Shown one piece after another: positions 10,669 to 20,817 of a DNA stretch of 20,817 bases. Position numbers and translations under genes: made by a program. Position 1 is the stretch's first letter. Each line of letters begins with the position of its first letter. The notes below the pieces were generated by a model. That model saw nothing but the letters and a program-made list of their open reading frames with translations. It did not search any database and was not told the origin of the DNA. The stretch is from Rhodocollybia butyracea (Eukaryota > Basidiomycota > Agaricomycetes > Agaricales > Omphalotaceae): positions 1-20,817 of the forward strand of contig JADNRY010000951.1 of the NCBI GenBank assembly GCA_015501585.1. The letters are read 5' to 3'.

Positions 10669-11144
10669 TGTTTCTCTTGAAAGCCTCAGGTGAGGCATCC
10701 CACCTACTCGAGCAGCTTTCTTCTGAGGGTCTCGCTCCACGATTTCAGATGAAGAGTTATAGGTTTCTCCCTTTCCAAGATGAATGTCATGAACACAAAT
10801 GAACAAGTCATGGACTATGTGCACAAGACCCAAATTTGAAATCACTGCGGCATGTCCCCGATCTGATCTTGCGGCCCAAATTCAAACTCAAGAACCATAC
10901 CAAGAACCAAAAGCTCTGAAAGTTGTACTTCTTGGAATGTCCGTCGTTTCGCTTCTCAACTTTAAAAAATTAGTAATGGAAAGCCTCAGGGAGATCAGAG
11001 GAGCTGCACGTAAAAGGAGACGCCCGAGCCAACCGCGCTAACTTATCATTTATGTGCGTCAAAGATCGTGATTATAGATTCACAAAACTATTTCCCAATA
11101 AGGTGAAGGCTGACACCTATAACATAGGGTAATCAATGCTTTGG

Positions 11145-11153
11145 TTTATATAT
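11145..11153 (+). promoter_or_regulatory. Candidate TATA box for the SDR gene
   Basis: TTTATATAT lies about 56 nt before the SDR start codon, a normal distance for a fungal TATA box with a short leader. It is followed by a pyrimidine-rich stretch (TCCCTCTC), common around fungal transcription starts. Confidence 0.45.
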
Positions 11154-11208
11154 CCCTCTCTTGCGCGGCGACATCTGCTCTCACCCCATCTACCCTTCCG
11201 TTTCGCTA

Positions 11209-12415
11209 ATGCTTGGACAACTCTCTAGTGATCACCAGTACAGTCCCCTCAAACTCTTCAATGTCGAGGGTTTAGTCTGCGTCGTTTCAGGAGGTGGAAC
11301 TGGTAAGAAAACCATGTAGGTCCCGTCCGCGACTCATCAGTTGTCTGCTTAGGTATTGGGCTCATGATGGCTGCAGCACTTGAGAACAACGGTGCTATCG
11401 TATATATTGTCGGAAGGAGAGAGGATGTGCTCCTACGCGCTGCTCGGGAACACAGTGTGAGTATTCTGCTCCGTTCTTTTTGATACTGACTGACTTATTT
11501 TTTTAACCAGCGGTTCAACAATATTATCCCTTTGCAAGGTGATATCACCGACCGTGAATCTTTATTAGCTGTTGTACAAGCAGTGAAAGCCCGACATGGT
11601 TACATTGACCTTCTGGTGAACAACGCCGGCATTGCACGGAATCTTTACGTTCATCCGCTACCCGCCCCCGAAGATTCTTACGGGGTCCACAGTCCTCCTT
11701 CTCCCCCTGCTTCACCAAGCTGTGAGCCTTTACAGCCCTCGATCAAAGCATTCCAGTCTGCACTTTGGGATTCGGGAACTCCAGAAGGATTCGCAGACTC
11801 CTTTTCGACCAATGTAACGGCTCCCTATTATATGACTGTCGCATTCTTGGATTTGTTGCACCAGGGAAATTTGCGTAAACAAGAGAGTGCATTTCCAAGT
11901 TTCATGTCATTTCCACCTTTCCATTCATCCCAAGTCATAACGGTCTCGTCGTCCGGGTCATTCAGAGTCGACCCTAAAATTGTCTCCATGTCGTATACGT
12001 TATCTAAAGTCGCCAGTACACACCTTGGTAAATGCTTGGCTAATCTACTCGCACCTTGGGGTATTCGAAGTAACGTTTTGGCTCCAGGAGTTTGGCCGAG
12101 TGGTACGTCTTTCTGTTGAACCAATCCGTATTTCTCAACCCAGTTTTCTTCCAGAAATGACAAATAGCAGTATAACGCCAAATTCTAAGCTCGATCCTCG
12201 CACTATGGCCATGAGCGTACCCTTAAAACGAGCAGGGACGGAGGAGGTCAGTCAGGGGTTTTCTTACTCTCCTGTGCAAGAAATTAACTTCTACCCATGC
12301 GTAGGAAATGGCTGGAACCATCCTTTTTTTAGCGAGCAAGGCTGGTGCGTATGTAAATGGTGCGGTCTGGCTCATAGACGGAGGCCGGGTGGGATCCGTT
12401 GCGAGTAGCTATTAG
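11209..12415 (+). CDS. Short-chain dehydrogenase/reductase, 313-330 aa
   Basis: This NAD(P)-dependent oxidoreductase has a Rossmann fold; the substrate is unknown. Exons: 11209-11302, 11353-11456, 11511-12102, 12155-12246, 12305-12415; introns 50-58 nt GT-AG. Motifs: the cofactor loop VSGGGTGIG (26-34, with Ser in place of the usual Thr), NNAG (103-106), Asn167, the catalytic Ser near 213 in VSSSGS, and Tyr228/Lys232 (YTLSK). The C-terminal half has NVLAPGVWPSEMTNS and ends in VWLIDGGRVGS, normal for classical SDRs of agarics. Exon 3 includes 51 nt (11685-11735) that start GT, end AG, are a multiple of three and contain no stop. Translated they give a Pro/Ser-rich insert at 125-141 that looks foreign to the fold. 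If spliced out, the protein is 313 aa; I think that form is the more likely one. No frame breaks are seen. Confidence 0.95.
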
Positions 12416-13957
12416 ACCTAAACCTGAACACTTTGGAACTCATTCTGTAGCATAGAACATCCTATTTCGCCCGGTGCTTACCATTGTATAATATTGTACT
12501 AATTTTTTTTATCTATTTATATAATATGTTAATGGATGGTATCTGTTCAATCTTCGCTTGTATTGGCGCTGAGTACCGAGTCGAACGTTGAACGCTGATC
12601 CTTTGAGTCCGCCACAACTTGCATAGCATCGAAACTTGATACGTTCCGTTCGGGTCTTCTCAGCGCTGTACTAACTTTTCCCCTAATAATTGAGCGTATC
12701 CAAGCTCTGAGAATTTTCTTTTGTTGCGGGTTGTGGGGATAGTTAACTCCAACGCCTACACAGAGACCATTTCGGAAAAAACTCGTTTAGAAAGCCTTTC
12801 TCAATCCTAAAAAAAGATATCATATGTGAAGGATCCTATGCTCAGTCGCTACATCCATGTCTATGTGAAGTCTAAACAGGACTGGTTTAAATATCGTCCA
12901 TCCTTGCATTGAGTATGGGATGACCCATCAGCTTTTGAAAAGCATACCCTGACCTTGTTCTGGCCTTACTATAACGTTATATAAAGTCAAAAGCCACGTA
13001 CACCAAGTTCTAGATAAGTTGGCTGTTGTAGCATTTATAAGATTAAATTTTGGTTTCCCCTCTGCTTAACTTGTGCCTAACTCTAGTTGCCTAGTAGCCT
13101 GATCTCGTCCGAGGCGTGAGGAGCATTCAAAAGTCAAAAAACTGTGGATTGAAGTATGCATTGCTTCACCGTACGTAGTAACTAGGAACGCTTAGGAACG
13201 CTTTACGAGCAAACTCCAGGACTCCAAAGCAGAAACTTATTTCACGACTTGAGAAGTCTTTTTAGTTTGCAAAAAATCGATAAACTTGCAGATCCGGAAC
13301 CCCCCTGAATTCCTATACATAGTAGCAGACACTGGAATGAGCTGAAATGAGCTGGGCTACCTATGGATCGCATGTTTTACCGATGGGAGAAATAATCTTG
13401 ACTCTGAGCGGAAAAAGGGGGCGTATTTCTCTGAGCAGAGTGATGATTCCGAGTCGGGCGCGAGTGTAATGGTATACTGGAACCTCAGCAGCCGACAGTT
13501 GAATATGACAAAACTGTCACCGCTTGAAGTAACTGGGACTCGGATAATTGAACAGCCCATTGAAGCCTATTAGTATAAGCCTCGCTATGATTGCCAGAGG
13601 TAACTTGTCGTTACTCAACTTCCCATGGAACTACCATATCTGTAACTCCACAGCTAAAAGCAATTTTACATATTACGTCTCAGACTCAGCAATAAACTTG
13701 TAAGCTCTATAAGTTTAGCATCAGAATGCAACAATATATGTACGGCAGTACGAGTTGGCGCAATGATACATGCCCGCAAATATAGCGCTGAAAGAAAGAC
13801 TTACCAAGTAGTGTGGCGTGGAAAGGCGGCAACTTATTCCCGGCTATTCCCGATTACTTTTCTGTCGTCAACCAAAACATCTAAAACATAATTCTGCACA
13901 ACGCAATACTTTTATCTGGGATATCCCAGTTAAATTAACTCTAGTAACTGCTTGTCC
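12416..13957. other. Gene-free interval between the SDR and Fzo1 genes
   Basis: About 1.5 kb, AT-rich (a run of TATTTATATAATATG near 12515), with no open frame that looks coding. It contains a 10 bp tandem duplication of TAGGAACGCT at 13183-13202. The right end must hold the Fzo1 promoter. I see nothing else. Confidence 0.55.
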
Positions 13958-16538
13958 ATGGCTCAATCATATTTTTCCGTCCCGGGTGACTTCACCCACC
14001 AAAGAGCTTGCCAACTTTAGCAGCTTTTCTGGAGATAGGCAGCTCAAAGTCGAAGACGTCCAGGAGGCGTATATCGAACAGAAGGATAGGTACGTGCCAA
14101 AGGAAACCTTTTCTGTGCGCTCTAGCTATAGCTTGTTTCCAGACTTGTAAACGCCATTGATGCAACCAAGTCCATCTTAAACGACATCCGAACTTTCAAC
14201 AAAGACGAGTGGATTATTCGGTACCCTCAGTACAAGGAAGCTGTTGAAGCAGTTTCTCCTTCCAGCGTGCCTCGACGCAAAGCTCTACGTCGTTCTTTGT
14301 CTTTCGCGGACGACCCTTCGTCAGAAACCCAGGTCGTCGTCAGGAAGAAGATGCAGAGGTCAGTAACGGTCTCACGGATTTCAGAGAATGTGGAGGAAGA
14401 GGAAGCTGATGAGGAAGCTTCTTCTGACTTCAACGTCCTCCGTCTCGACCTTAAACTAGGTCCAAACGCGAGCGTTACTTCTCTGGTATCTCAGCTCGAA
14501 AAGTCGTCCATTGCAAATCTTTTGGACGAACGCATTGGGGCATCACTTAACCACATCGACAAACTTCGTCTTCGGTTGAAGATACCTCGTCCAAGGTTCT
14601 TGTCACCGGTGACTTGAATGCCGGTAAATCGACCTTTGTAAACGCTCTGCTCCGTCGGGAGGTTATGCCCGTTGACCAGCAGCCTTGTACCACCGCATTC
14701 TGCGAGGTGCATGATGCGACCGAGAACAACGGTGTCGAGGAAGTGCATATCATTTCACAGGGCATCAACTATGACCTCAACGACGAATCAACGTTTGTCC
14801 GAGCTCCCCTTTCAGAACTTGAGGGGATCGTTAGTGACAACGAAGACAATGAACGCATACTCAAACTTTATCTCGCCGACACTCGCACACCCTCCGAATC
14901 CCTTCTTAATAATGGGGTTGTCGACATCTCACTTATCGATGCACCGGGTCTTAATCGGGATAGCTTGAAGACCACTGCTCTTTTTGCTCGTCAAGAAGAG
15001 ATCGACGTTGTTGTCTTCGTTGTCTCAGCAGAGAATCACTTTACTCTGTCTGCCCGCGAGTTCCTCACCAACGCCAGTAAAGAGAAAGCATATCTGTTCA
15101 TTGTTGTCAACAAGTTTGAGCAGATCAAGAACAAAGACAAGTGCCGGCGACTCGTTCTCGAACAAATCAAGCAGCTCAGTCCCCGTACATACGAGAACGC
15201 TGATGATTTGGTGCACTTCGTCGATTCTGCTGCCGCACTCCAACCATACACTGCCAGCCCCACTTTTGACGACCTTGAGTCTTCATTACGATCATTCGTT
15301 CTCGTCAAGCGATCTAAATCCAAGCTTCACCCCGTCTCTACATATCTCAATAATCTCCTTGGAGATATTGAGCTGCTGGCTGGTGCGAACGCTATTGTCG
15401 CTAATGCTGAGCTTGAGCAAGCAAAGGAAAGTTTAGCACAAGTCAAGCCGGTATTGGAAAAGATGAAAAAGGGATGTGAATTTTTGGACGAGGGACTCGA
15501 GATGGTGGAGGAAGAAGGTGCTAATGGTGCCTCATCCAAGGCTAAAGTTATGTTGGACCAGGCTCTTGAACGTGTCGGACAGGGCAAGCTCGGTGTGGAC
15601 AGCGTCGTTTCTATGCCATCCTATCCAGGTATTCTTGGTGTTTGGGATTACGCTCGTGATGTTCGCAGGCACTTGTTGCGAGTCTTGATGCCGCTGTCAA
15701 GCTTGCGGAAGACGAAGCTCGGATCGTCACCAGTACGGGGGTCGACAAGATCAAACATCTTGCCGAAGACCATCTTCCCGCTGGCGTTGAGCGAAACAAA
15801 AGGATTTTCATGCCCGAGGCCATGTTTAGCACCGTCAGGAAGACCCCCAAGGGCACTAAGAGGCGCTCTTTGAGCGTCGTTGTCGGTGGTGTGCATGGCC
15901 TTGGCCTTGGTCTTGGTCAACGCCCTGATATGCTAGAAACCACCTTCCTTGATCTTTTTGACTTCCATCATCAGTTTTGGGCTCACTTCGGTGATGGTCA
16001 GCTTGAAAAATCTGGCAAGGAAGATGACGAACCTGGAGCGCCTACCGCCCTCGGTCTCGCCAGCGTGGGCGTTGGTGCTTTGACTATGGTCGGCGGACAA
16101 GCTATCGGTGCCAAAGGCCTCATAGAAGGTATTATCCGCGTCACTGATCTCTTTGGGAACGAAACTGTTAAAAAGTGGGCAGCGCCTGTTTTGGGTGCTG
16201 TCACCATCGGTATGACGGCTTATCTGATTCTTGAACTCCCCAATTCTATTCCCAAAACGGTCGGACGACGTGTGAGGGCATCTGTCCTTCGTGAGGAGGA
16301 GGTTTCGTTTGTCGACGCTCACGCACTGAGGATCAGCAGGGAGACGCGGAAGGTTTTGCGTTTGGCTTCATGGGATCTTAGAGCAAGGTTCAATGGCGCC
16401 TTGGAAGCACGCACACAAGAGGTCAAGGCTAAGGAGGCAATGGCGAAAAAGGCTACTCGGGCAATGGAATGGTTTGGAGAAGTTGGTAGCAAGAGCGAAG
16501 AGGTCCGAGTCAAGGGTCGTCTCAGCGTCGACGCATAA
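13958..16538 (+). CDS. FZO1: Mitofusin Fzo1, outer-membrane fusion GTPase, about 843 aa, several frame breaks
   Basis: This is a dynamin-like GTPase that tethers and fuses mitochondrial outer membranes. Exon 1 is 13958-14089, intron 14090-14142 (53 nt), exon 2 is 14143-16538. In restored numbering the P-loop GDLNAGKST is at 201-209, switch I is PCTTAFCE, G3 is DAPGLN, and G4 is NKFE in place of NKxD. A heptad-rich region follows. Two adjacent hydrophobic segments (about 681-700 and 724-744) form the membrane hairpin, and a C-terminal coiled-coil-like tail ends at the stop. Length is close to yeast Fzo1 (855 aa). The frame breaks at 14574-14575 and at 15678; one extra G at each restores it. 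The start is less certain: the only sensible ATG (13958) is out of frame by a net two bases with the exon, near the CCCGGG at 13979-13988. All four corrections together give a whole number of codons. Confidence 0.92.
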
Positions 16539-17669
16539 AAGGTTCCATCGTCTTTTCTCAAAACCTATACTTCGGCAGGTCGTATACTTATGGTTTTTTT
16601 TACGCAATTTCTACAGATTTCTTTGAATTAGTTAGACTTTTCTACATCTATTAGGTGTCTATATCCTTAGTGAGACCCTCTCTCTGGGGCCCTGCTTTGT
16701 CCACCCTCGTTATTTTAAAGCTCCGTATTGATTTTTCTTCATGACGCTCTCTCTTATGCATCACTAGCGCTATACGACCTGTAATGTTCTGTAATAATGT
16801 AACTCGCACAACTACATACATGTTTACGTCCTGTACCACATGTACAGATCCCACTTAGGATCCCACTTGGTATGGGGGTGTGGTATCCCCTTAATCCCAG
16901 GATGAGGGATCACTGTGGTAGCTCTTGTTTTTTACAACGGATATATGTCCTAGGAGCAAGGCGATGACCAGACTGAGCAAAGTAAGAGAGGTAGAGTTGT
17001 TCCTTTCTTCTTTCCTGTTACGCGTTTTCTGCCACGAATGAACAGTTTCATCAACGTTTACTAGTGCCTGCTGATCAAATCTGGTTTTGGAGGTTGTTGC
17101 AGACGGTAGATTTAATGAACCCGTTACCGTCCTTATCAAGTATCATAATAAGCCTGAGCCTTGTATCGCTTAGTACAATAGAGTTAGTAAGCAAGAGATC
17201 AGAGATAAGTAGGGAGACAGGAAATTATTTACTCGCTACCATACGCTATCGCGCAAATGCGAATAAATATGAATCTATATGATTATAAAATTAAAATAAA
17301 AGGAAATTATTGATATCTCCAAAACGCCCCTTGCTAAGATCCTTACTAGAGTAGATCCTTGAGAACCATTTTCGACAAAACCTTGGGCTATGTGGCTTTT
17401 GGCCCAGCTGATGTATATTGGATGGATAGGAGCACTGGTTAGTTGCCCAACCTCCCGCATGAGAACTTTAATTTTTTCCTGGCAGTCTCTTCATTTGTGA
17501 GGTGATGTCTGTTTCATTTCGAGACCAGTATAATAAATTAAGTGTATAAATAACTAAGTCAGACGCTTTGCTACGATTCCAGTTTTTTGCTGTACTATTA
17601 CTGAGACTGGTTTTTATTCTCAGCTTGTGCTGACCCATACTCTCGTTGAGAAGATCAGCCAATAGTAGG
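16539..17669. other. Convergent intergenic gap between Fzo1 and the DUF6534-like gene
   Basis: About 1.1 kb holding the 3' flanks of two converging genes. Only unconnected short frames are present. A 12 bp unit GATCCCACTTAG/GATCCCACTTGG is repeated at 16847-16870. No structural RNA or conserved fragment was recognised. Confidence 0.55.
16847..16870. repeat. 12 bp direct repeat, two units
   Basis: GATCCCACTTAG and GATCCCACTTGG lie head to tail downstream of Fzo1 and differ at one base. It is a short slippage-type repeat without evident function. Confidence 0.55.
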
Positions 17670-19795
17670 CTAGTTATCGGTCTCCAGTTCAGGGATGGGT
17701 AATCCAAAGTCATGTTCATCCAAGTGGATCCTTGATGAGAAATTGATATCTGCATGACGGAGCGGCGCACGAATGCTGCTGGCCCTCGAGGAGGAGCTGG
17801 TAATATGATTTCGGGAATGTAGATTTCGCCTCGTGCTCCGCAAGGGTAAGGAAGTTAACGAGTCCACATTTTCCAGTGTTTGAGCGAGACTGTTGTTTTG
17901 GAAGGTACTAACGGAACCGCCCTCAGTCTCCCGACGGGTATTTAATCTGTGGTCAAATTCATTGACTAAGTTTTTTTGAAGATAATTCAAATTGACTTAC
18001 GCTGCGAGCAAAGAAATACCGTATACTGTTGGAGTTGTTAGGAAATGGTGCAACATACAGTAATATACTTACACTTTGTCAGAACAAAATAGATAGCGAT
18101 GAATATGAAGTTGGCAGGCATAAAATGGTACTAGGAAGCTGCTAAGTTTGATACAATATAGTTTTGACGGTAAGAACCTACGCAAATGATTGTAGCGATT
18201 CCGAATGCGCTACGCCAGTAGTCAATACTATGACAATAAATCAAATAAGGGTATAAAGGTTCACCTCGTTATGAAGCCAGTGCTAAGCGCATAGATGCTC
18301 AACGTGGTAATTATGTTGTGTACGATAATATGTCTCCATAACTTGTTAAGCCTCGAAGACTTGCCATTGATTATCCGCAAATGCTCACTTGTTTTCTCGA
18401 ATTCGAAGTCTATGCAGATAAAAACACAAAGACGCGGCCAGTAACCAGTCCGTAAGTGCGCCGCAGCCCAGCGCAAAGCTTGCCAGAGACTGTAAGGAAA
18501 GTTGAGTACACTTCGCAAGTTGACAATACCACGGACGATATTTACTTTGAGATTGGGTAAAGCCTCAAGTCGGTCAAACTGGAAGCTAAAAAAAGATAAT
18601 CATGTATCTCTGCCAGATGGAGGCGAAATTGTGTGAAGTGTATACCTACCTCTTGAAGGTGTACGCTAGTAATTCCCCCCTTCAGCATCGATATATAATA
18701 TACGCAGATGGACCTCATTACCAATTGAAAGCGCTACAACAAGTTGATAATATTAGGTTTATCAATGTTGAGGGAGACTAGGTGCGACTCACCCAGTTCC
18801 GTGAAATTCAGGACCACCTATAGCACTGAAATTCTCTTGACTGGTTATATAATGGTGTACTAGAATGTACGAACCAGAATACCAGAAACAATGATATCCT
18901 GACTGACTGCATAGTATCAATATGAGGAACATACTCATTTATAGCTTCACGTACATCTCCAAACACGAACAGCGAAACACCTACTCATCGAGGTCGGTGA
19001 TTCATTAGAGACTTCTGCCTGTGACACTTACATTTTTACGATAAACCCAGTAATCGACTGGAAGACATATGAGCTGACTCTGATGATTGTTCAATTGCTG
19101 TTACCACGTACCCCAACTGTTTGCTGAACCTTTCGGATCGGTGTTCGCTCAAGTCAACAACATGAGACTTGGGAAACAATGTGCTCACAATTATTGACCT
19201 GGAGACGATCGCTCAACGAGCTGGAATAAATGTATTCAATTTGCACTCACCATATCACAGTTTCGCTGGGGCCTGCGATCGAATAATGAGAATCAGAGCT
19301 AATGCATATATGCTACGGAATTTCCGCTTACTCAATACAGTAGGTCTGGCGAAGTTGCTAGATATGCGGTAAAGTTTGTTAGCAGACGACTCGACTTTAT
19401 CGGAGTCGCCAGAGTCTGACCTGATATTATAATAGAAGAGTGCATGTGAGATGAGACCTTGATGACCGAGTTCGAGCAATCTAGAAAGGTGGAGATTGAC
19501 GATGCATACGACATCATATGACCAGCACTTTGAGAGGCTCACAGTATCATTGCAACCTAAGGAGAACAGTTCGTAGTTGTCCAGTAAGTCTGAGAAATAC
19601 TCACCAGAACTTTGTTAATGAGCTTATCCTTCGGGTATCTCGACAGATATTGAATGATTTGAGAAATGAAGATACCAAGGAGACTCAAAGACGAGTTAGA
19701 CAAAAACAATGAGGGTATGACGTTACTCACAGGCATGATACCGCGAATCCAATAAAGGCAGCACCCAGGGTCAGGAATACTGCAGGTTCCGACAT
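17670..19795 (-). CDS. DUF6534-like multi-pass membrane protein, about 360 aa, about 21 exons
   Basis: This looks like the large agaricomycete family of seven-span membrane proteins of unknown function (DUF6534). The start ATG is at 19795-19793, giving MSEPAVFLTLGAAFIGF as the first span. Recognisable blocks follow in order: SQIIQYLSRYPKD, LISHALFYYNI, VLSPSETVIW, TGFIVKMCFAVRVWR, VVLNFTELALSIAYTF, LAASLCFYLHRLR, YHFMPANFIFIAIYF and the family hallmark LYGISLLAALNTRR. A 90-residue Ser/Arg-rich cytosolic tail ends at TAG 17672-17670. I could join the blocks in frame with GT-AG introns only by using many short exons, among them about 10 (SII), 18 (VQQTVG), 12 and 16 nt. One intron near 18385-18350 comes out at 29 or 37 nt and is doubtful. 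No base changes are needed. No single open frame covers the gene, so the model rests on family expectation and splice phases. Confidence 0.78.
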
Positions 19796-20409
19796 TGGGA
19801 GCGTCAGTGAGTGAGGGAAAATTAGAGAGATTAGTAGAGCAGTTGTTTTATTTCATTGTGATGAAGCTTTCCGGGTCAGACCATCGAATTCGAAGCGTTG
19901 TCTAGTCAATTCGAGTGTAAAAGATTGATCAATCATGTTTTTTCTGAATCTGAGTCAATAAAAGCTATGTATATGTAGAAGGAAGGTGAAAGGCCGCCGT
20001 GATTACGCTCCATCATGGGCGTTGAAGAAACTGAGCTTAGACCGCGTACGTTGTTGATCGGAATAAGTAGTCCGGCATCGAGCTCAAGCCTCAGTACTCA
20101 GTTCAATGCCCCAGGTCATATGATCATCATACACTGTCCACAGCAAGAGGTTTTAGAGTCTCCTTTTGAGAGACAACGTGCTTACGCCGGACCGGTGTAC
20201 TAGGTCAAAGCTCCTGTGGCATGATAATAATTTACATTCAAAATGGATTTGAAAAATGCGGTCAGCAGACAATGGATTGTTCGTCGTGAAATCCTTCTCC
20301 ATGTGCTCTGCTGGTGAACTCACCTGAACTCATGCACTTAGAACACTCAGCCAGACTGCTGCAAGGTACTGGTATAAATTGGTGAAGCCCGAACGAAGCT
20401 AATTATTCG
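19796..20409. promoter_or_regulatory. Divergent intergenic region between the DUF6534-like and GH76 genes
   Basis: The two flanking genes start in opposite directions, so this 614 bp interval should carry both promoters. It contains the inverted copy of CACCGGTCCGGCGTA (20183-20197). It also has a 62-codon open frame on the plus strand (20015-20203) with no recognisable domain, which I do not call a gene. Confidence 0.45.
20373..20378 (+). promoter_or_regulatory. Candidate TATA box for the GH76 gene
   Basis: TATAAA lies 32 bases before the proposed ATG at 20410. If used at the usual distance, transcription would start very close to the start codon and leave a leader of only a few bases. Either the leader is extremely short, or the true start or TATA element is elsewhere. 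Confidence 0.3.
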
Positions 20410-20817
20410 ATGGCCCTTTTAGCTTTTTTCGTTGCACTGCTCCCGCTCTGGTTGTTACCCAGGATCTTGGTGTGCCATTAAGCTGGCGTGAATTCTCAAA
20501 TTCTCGTCTGCTTGCTGAACGCATCTCAATTGCTCAAGATGCAATCAACACCATCCTTCCACAACTTGACATGTCTGATGCGTCATTCAATGGTTTGGTG
20601 TCTCAAAGCTCTGTTATACAGCCACTGACAATTCATTAGGTATTGGATACTGGCAAGCAGGAAATGTTTTCTCTGCAATGGCTAATTTTGATCACCTTGC
20701 GGGCTCGACAACGTATGAGACTCAAGTCGTTAACGGTATAACCACGGCTTTCAATTTATATGCAGATTTCGACCAGTTTGGGTGAGTATTAAGTTTTTGC
20801 CTTCTATAAGTAACCAT
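20410..20817 (+). CDS. GH76-type alpha-1,6-mannanase-like secreted protein, 5' part only, one frame break
   Basis: Members of this glycoside hydrolase family cut or remodel alpha-1,6-mannan in fungal cell walls. Exon 1 is 20410-20592, intron 20593-20639 (47 nt, weak donor GTTTGG), exon 2 is 20640-20781; the next intron (GTGAGT) runs off the window. The first ATG opens a hydrophobic signal peptide (MALLAFFVALLP). The mature region starts near QDLGVPLSW and continues with AERISIAQDAINTILPQLD, FNGIGYWQAGNVFSAMANFD and FNLYADFDQFG, in the order expected at the N-terminus of agaric GH76 proteins. The paired catalytic Asp residues would lie further downstream and are not visible. The signal peptide and mature frames differ by one base: an extra C in the CCC at 20442-20444 joins them and gives the phase needed at intron 1. 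Confidence 0.85.

Larger units (their letters stand above)
10060..11208. other. Intergenic gap upstream of the SDR gene
   Basis: About 1.15 kb with only short unconnected open frames on both strands. It holds two copies of ACCGGTCCGG (10412-10421 and 10655-10664). A TATA-like stretch (about 11145-11153) sits near the right end, in position to serve the SDR gene. No conserved protein fragments were recognised. Confidence 0.5.

Noticed and set aside
10591..11041. Short overlapping frames on both strands as genes
   Set aside because: They cannot be linked by splicing, have no recognisable domain, and lie over repeated noncoding motifs.
13357..13560. Minus-strand 67-codon frame upstream of Fzo1
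   Set aside because: Composition and length are as expected by chance, with no motif and no linked exon.
16891..17139. Minus-strand 82-codon frame with a hydrophobic stretch
   Set aside because: It lies in a convergent 3' intergenic region, has no partner exon and resembles no family. The hydrophobic run alone is not enough.
20015..20203. Small secreted or pheromone-type peptide gene (62 codons)
   Set aside because: No signal peptide, no C-terminal CaaX box and no family resemblance. Part of it coincides with a repeated noncoding 15-mer.

Overview
The window reads as nuclear DNA of a filamentous basidiomycete, most likely an agaricomycete (mushroom-forming fungus). The genes are packed on both strands and broken by many 47-70 nt GT-AG introns with CTAAC-like branch points. 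The families also fit: a low-molecular-weight thioredoxin reductase, an Ipl1-type Aurora kinase, a mitofusin, an isopenicillin-N-synthase-like dioxygenase, a GH76 enzyme and a DUF6534-type membrane protein. All calls come from reading and splicing by eye; no search was run.

Layout. 1-2933 is gene-poor repeat territory: two about 150 bp copies of one repeat in inverted orientation (41-190 and 2709-2860), and a perfect 78 bp palindrome (2589-2666) close to the right copy. 2934-4170 (-) is an orphan two-exon gene of 394 aa with an acidic serine-rich tail. 4913-6231 (-) is thioredoxin reductase, seven exons, intact, with a mitochondrial-presequence-like open extension upstream of its first AUG. 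6831-8242 (-) is Aurora kinase. A 219 bp divergent gap separates it from an 11-exon Fe(II)/2-oxoglutarate dioxygenase (8462-10059, +). 11209-12415 (+) is an intact SDR oxidoreductase, followed by about 1.5 kb without a gene. 13958-16538 (+) is mitofusin Fzo1. It converges on a DUF6534-like multi-pass membrane protein split into about 21 small exons (17670-19795, -). 20410 to the window end (+) is the 5' part of a GH76 alpha-mannanase-like gene.

The central observation is a pattern of reading-frame breaks. Aurora, the dioxygenase, Fzo1 (two internal sites plus its N-terminus) and GH76 each lose frame at points where one extra G or C, usually in a short G/C run, restores a family-typical protein and the correct phase at the next intron. 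Thioredoxin reductase, SDR, the orphan gene and the DUF6534 gene need no such change. Because Aurora and Fzo1 are expected to be essential or nearly so, systematic undercalling of G/C runs in the assembly is the likeliest cause, not clustered pseudogenes.

The genes form no pathway. They are a stretch of housekeeping genes (redox, mitosis, mitochondrial fusion) mixed with accessory enzymes and lineage-specific proteins. No RNA genes or CRISPR arrays were seen, and no intact transposon was found. I see no convincing new multi-gene system. The points most worth checking are the thioredoxin reductase extension, the palindrome and inverted repeat, and the micro-exons.
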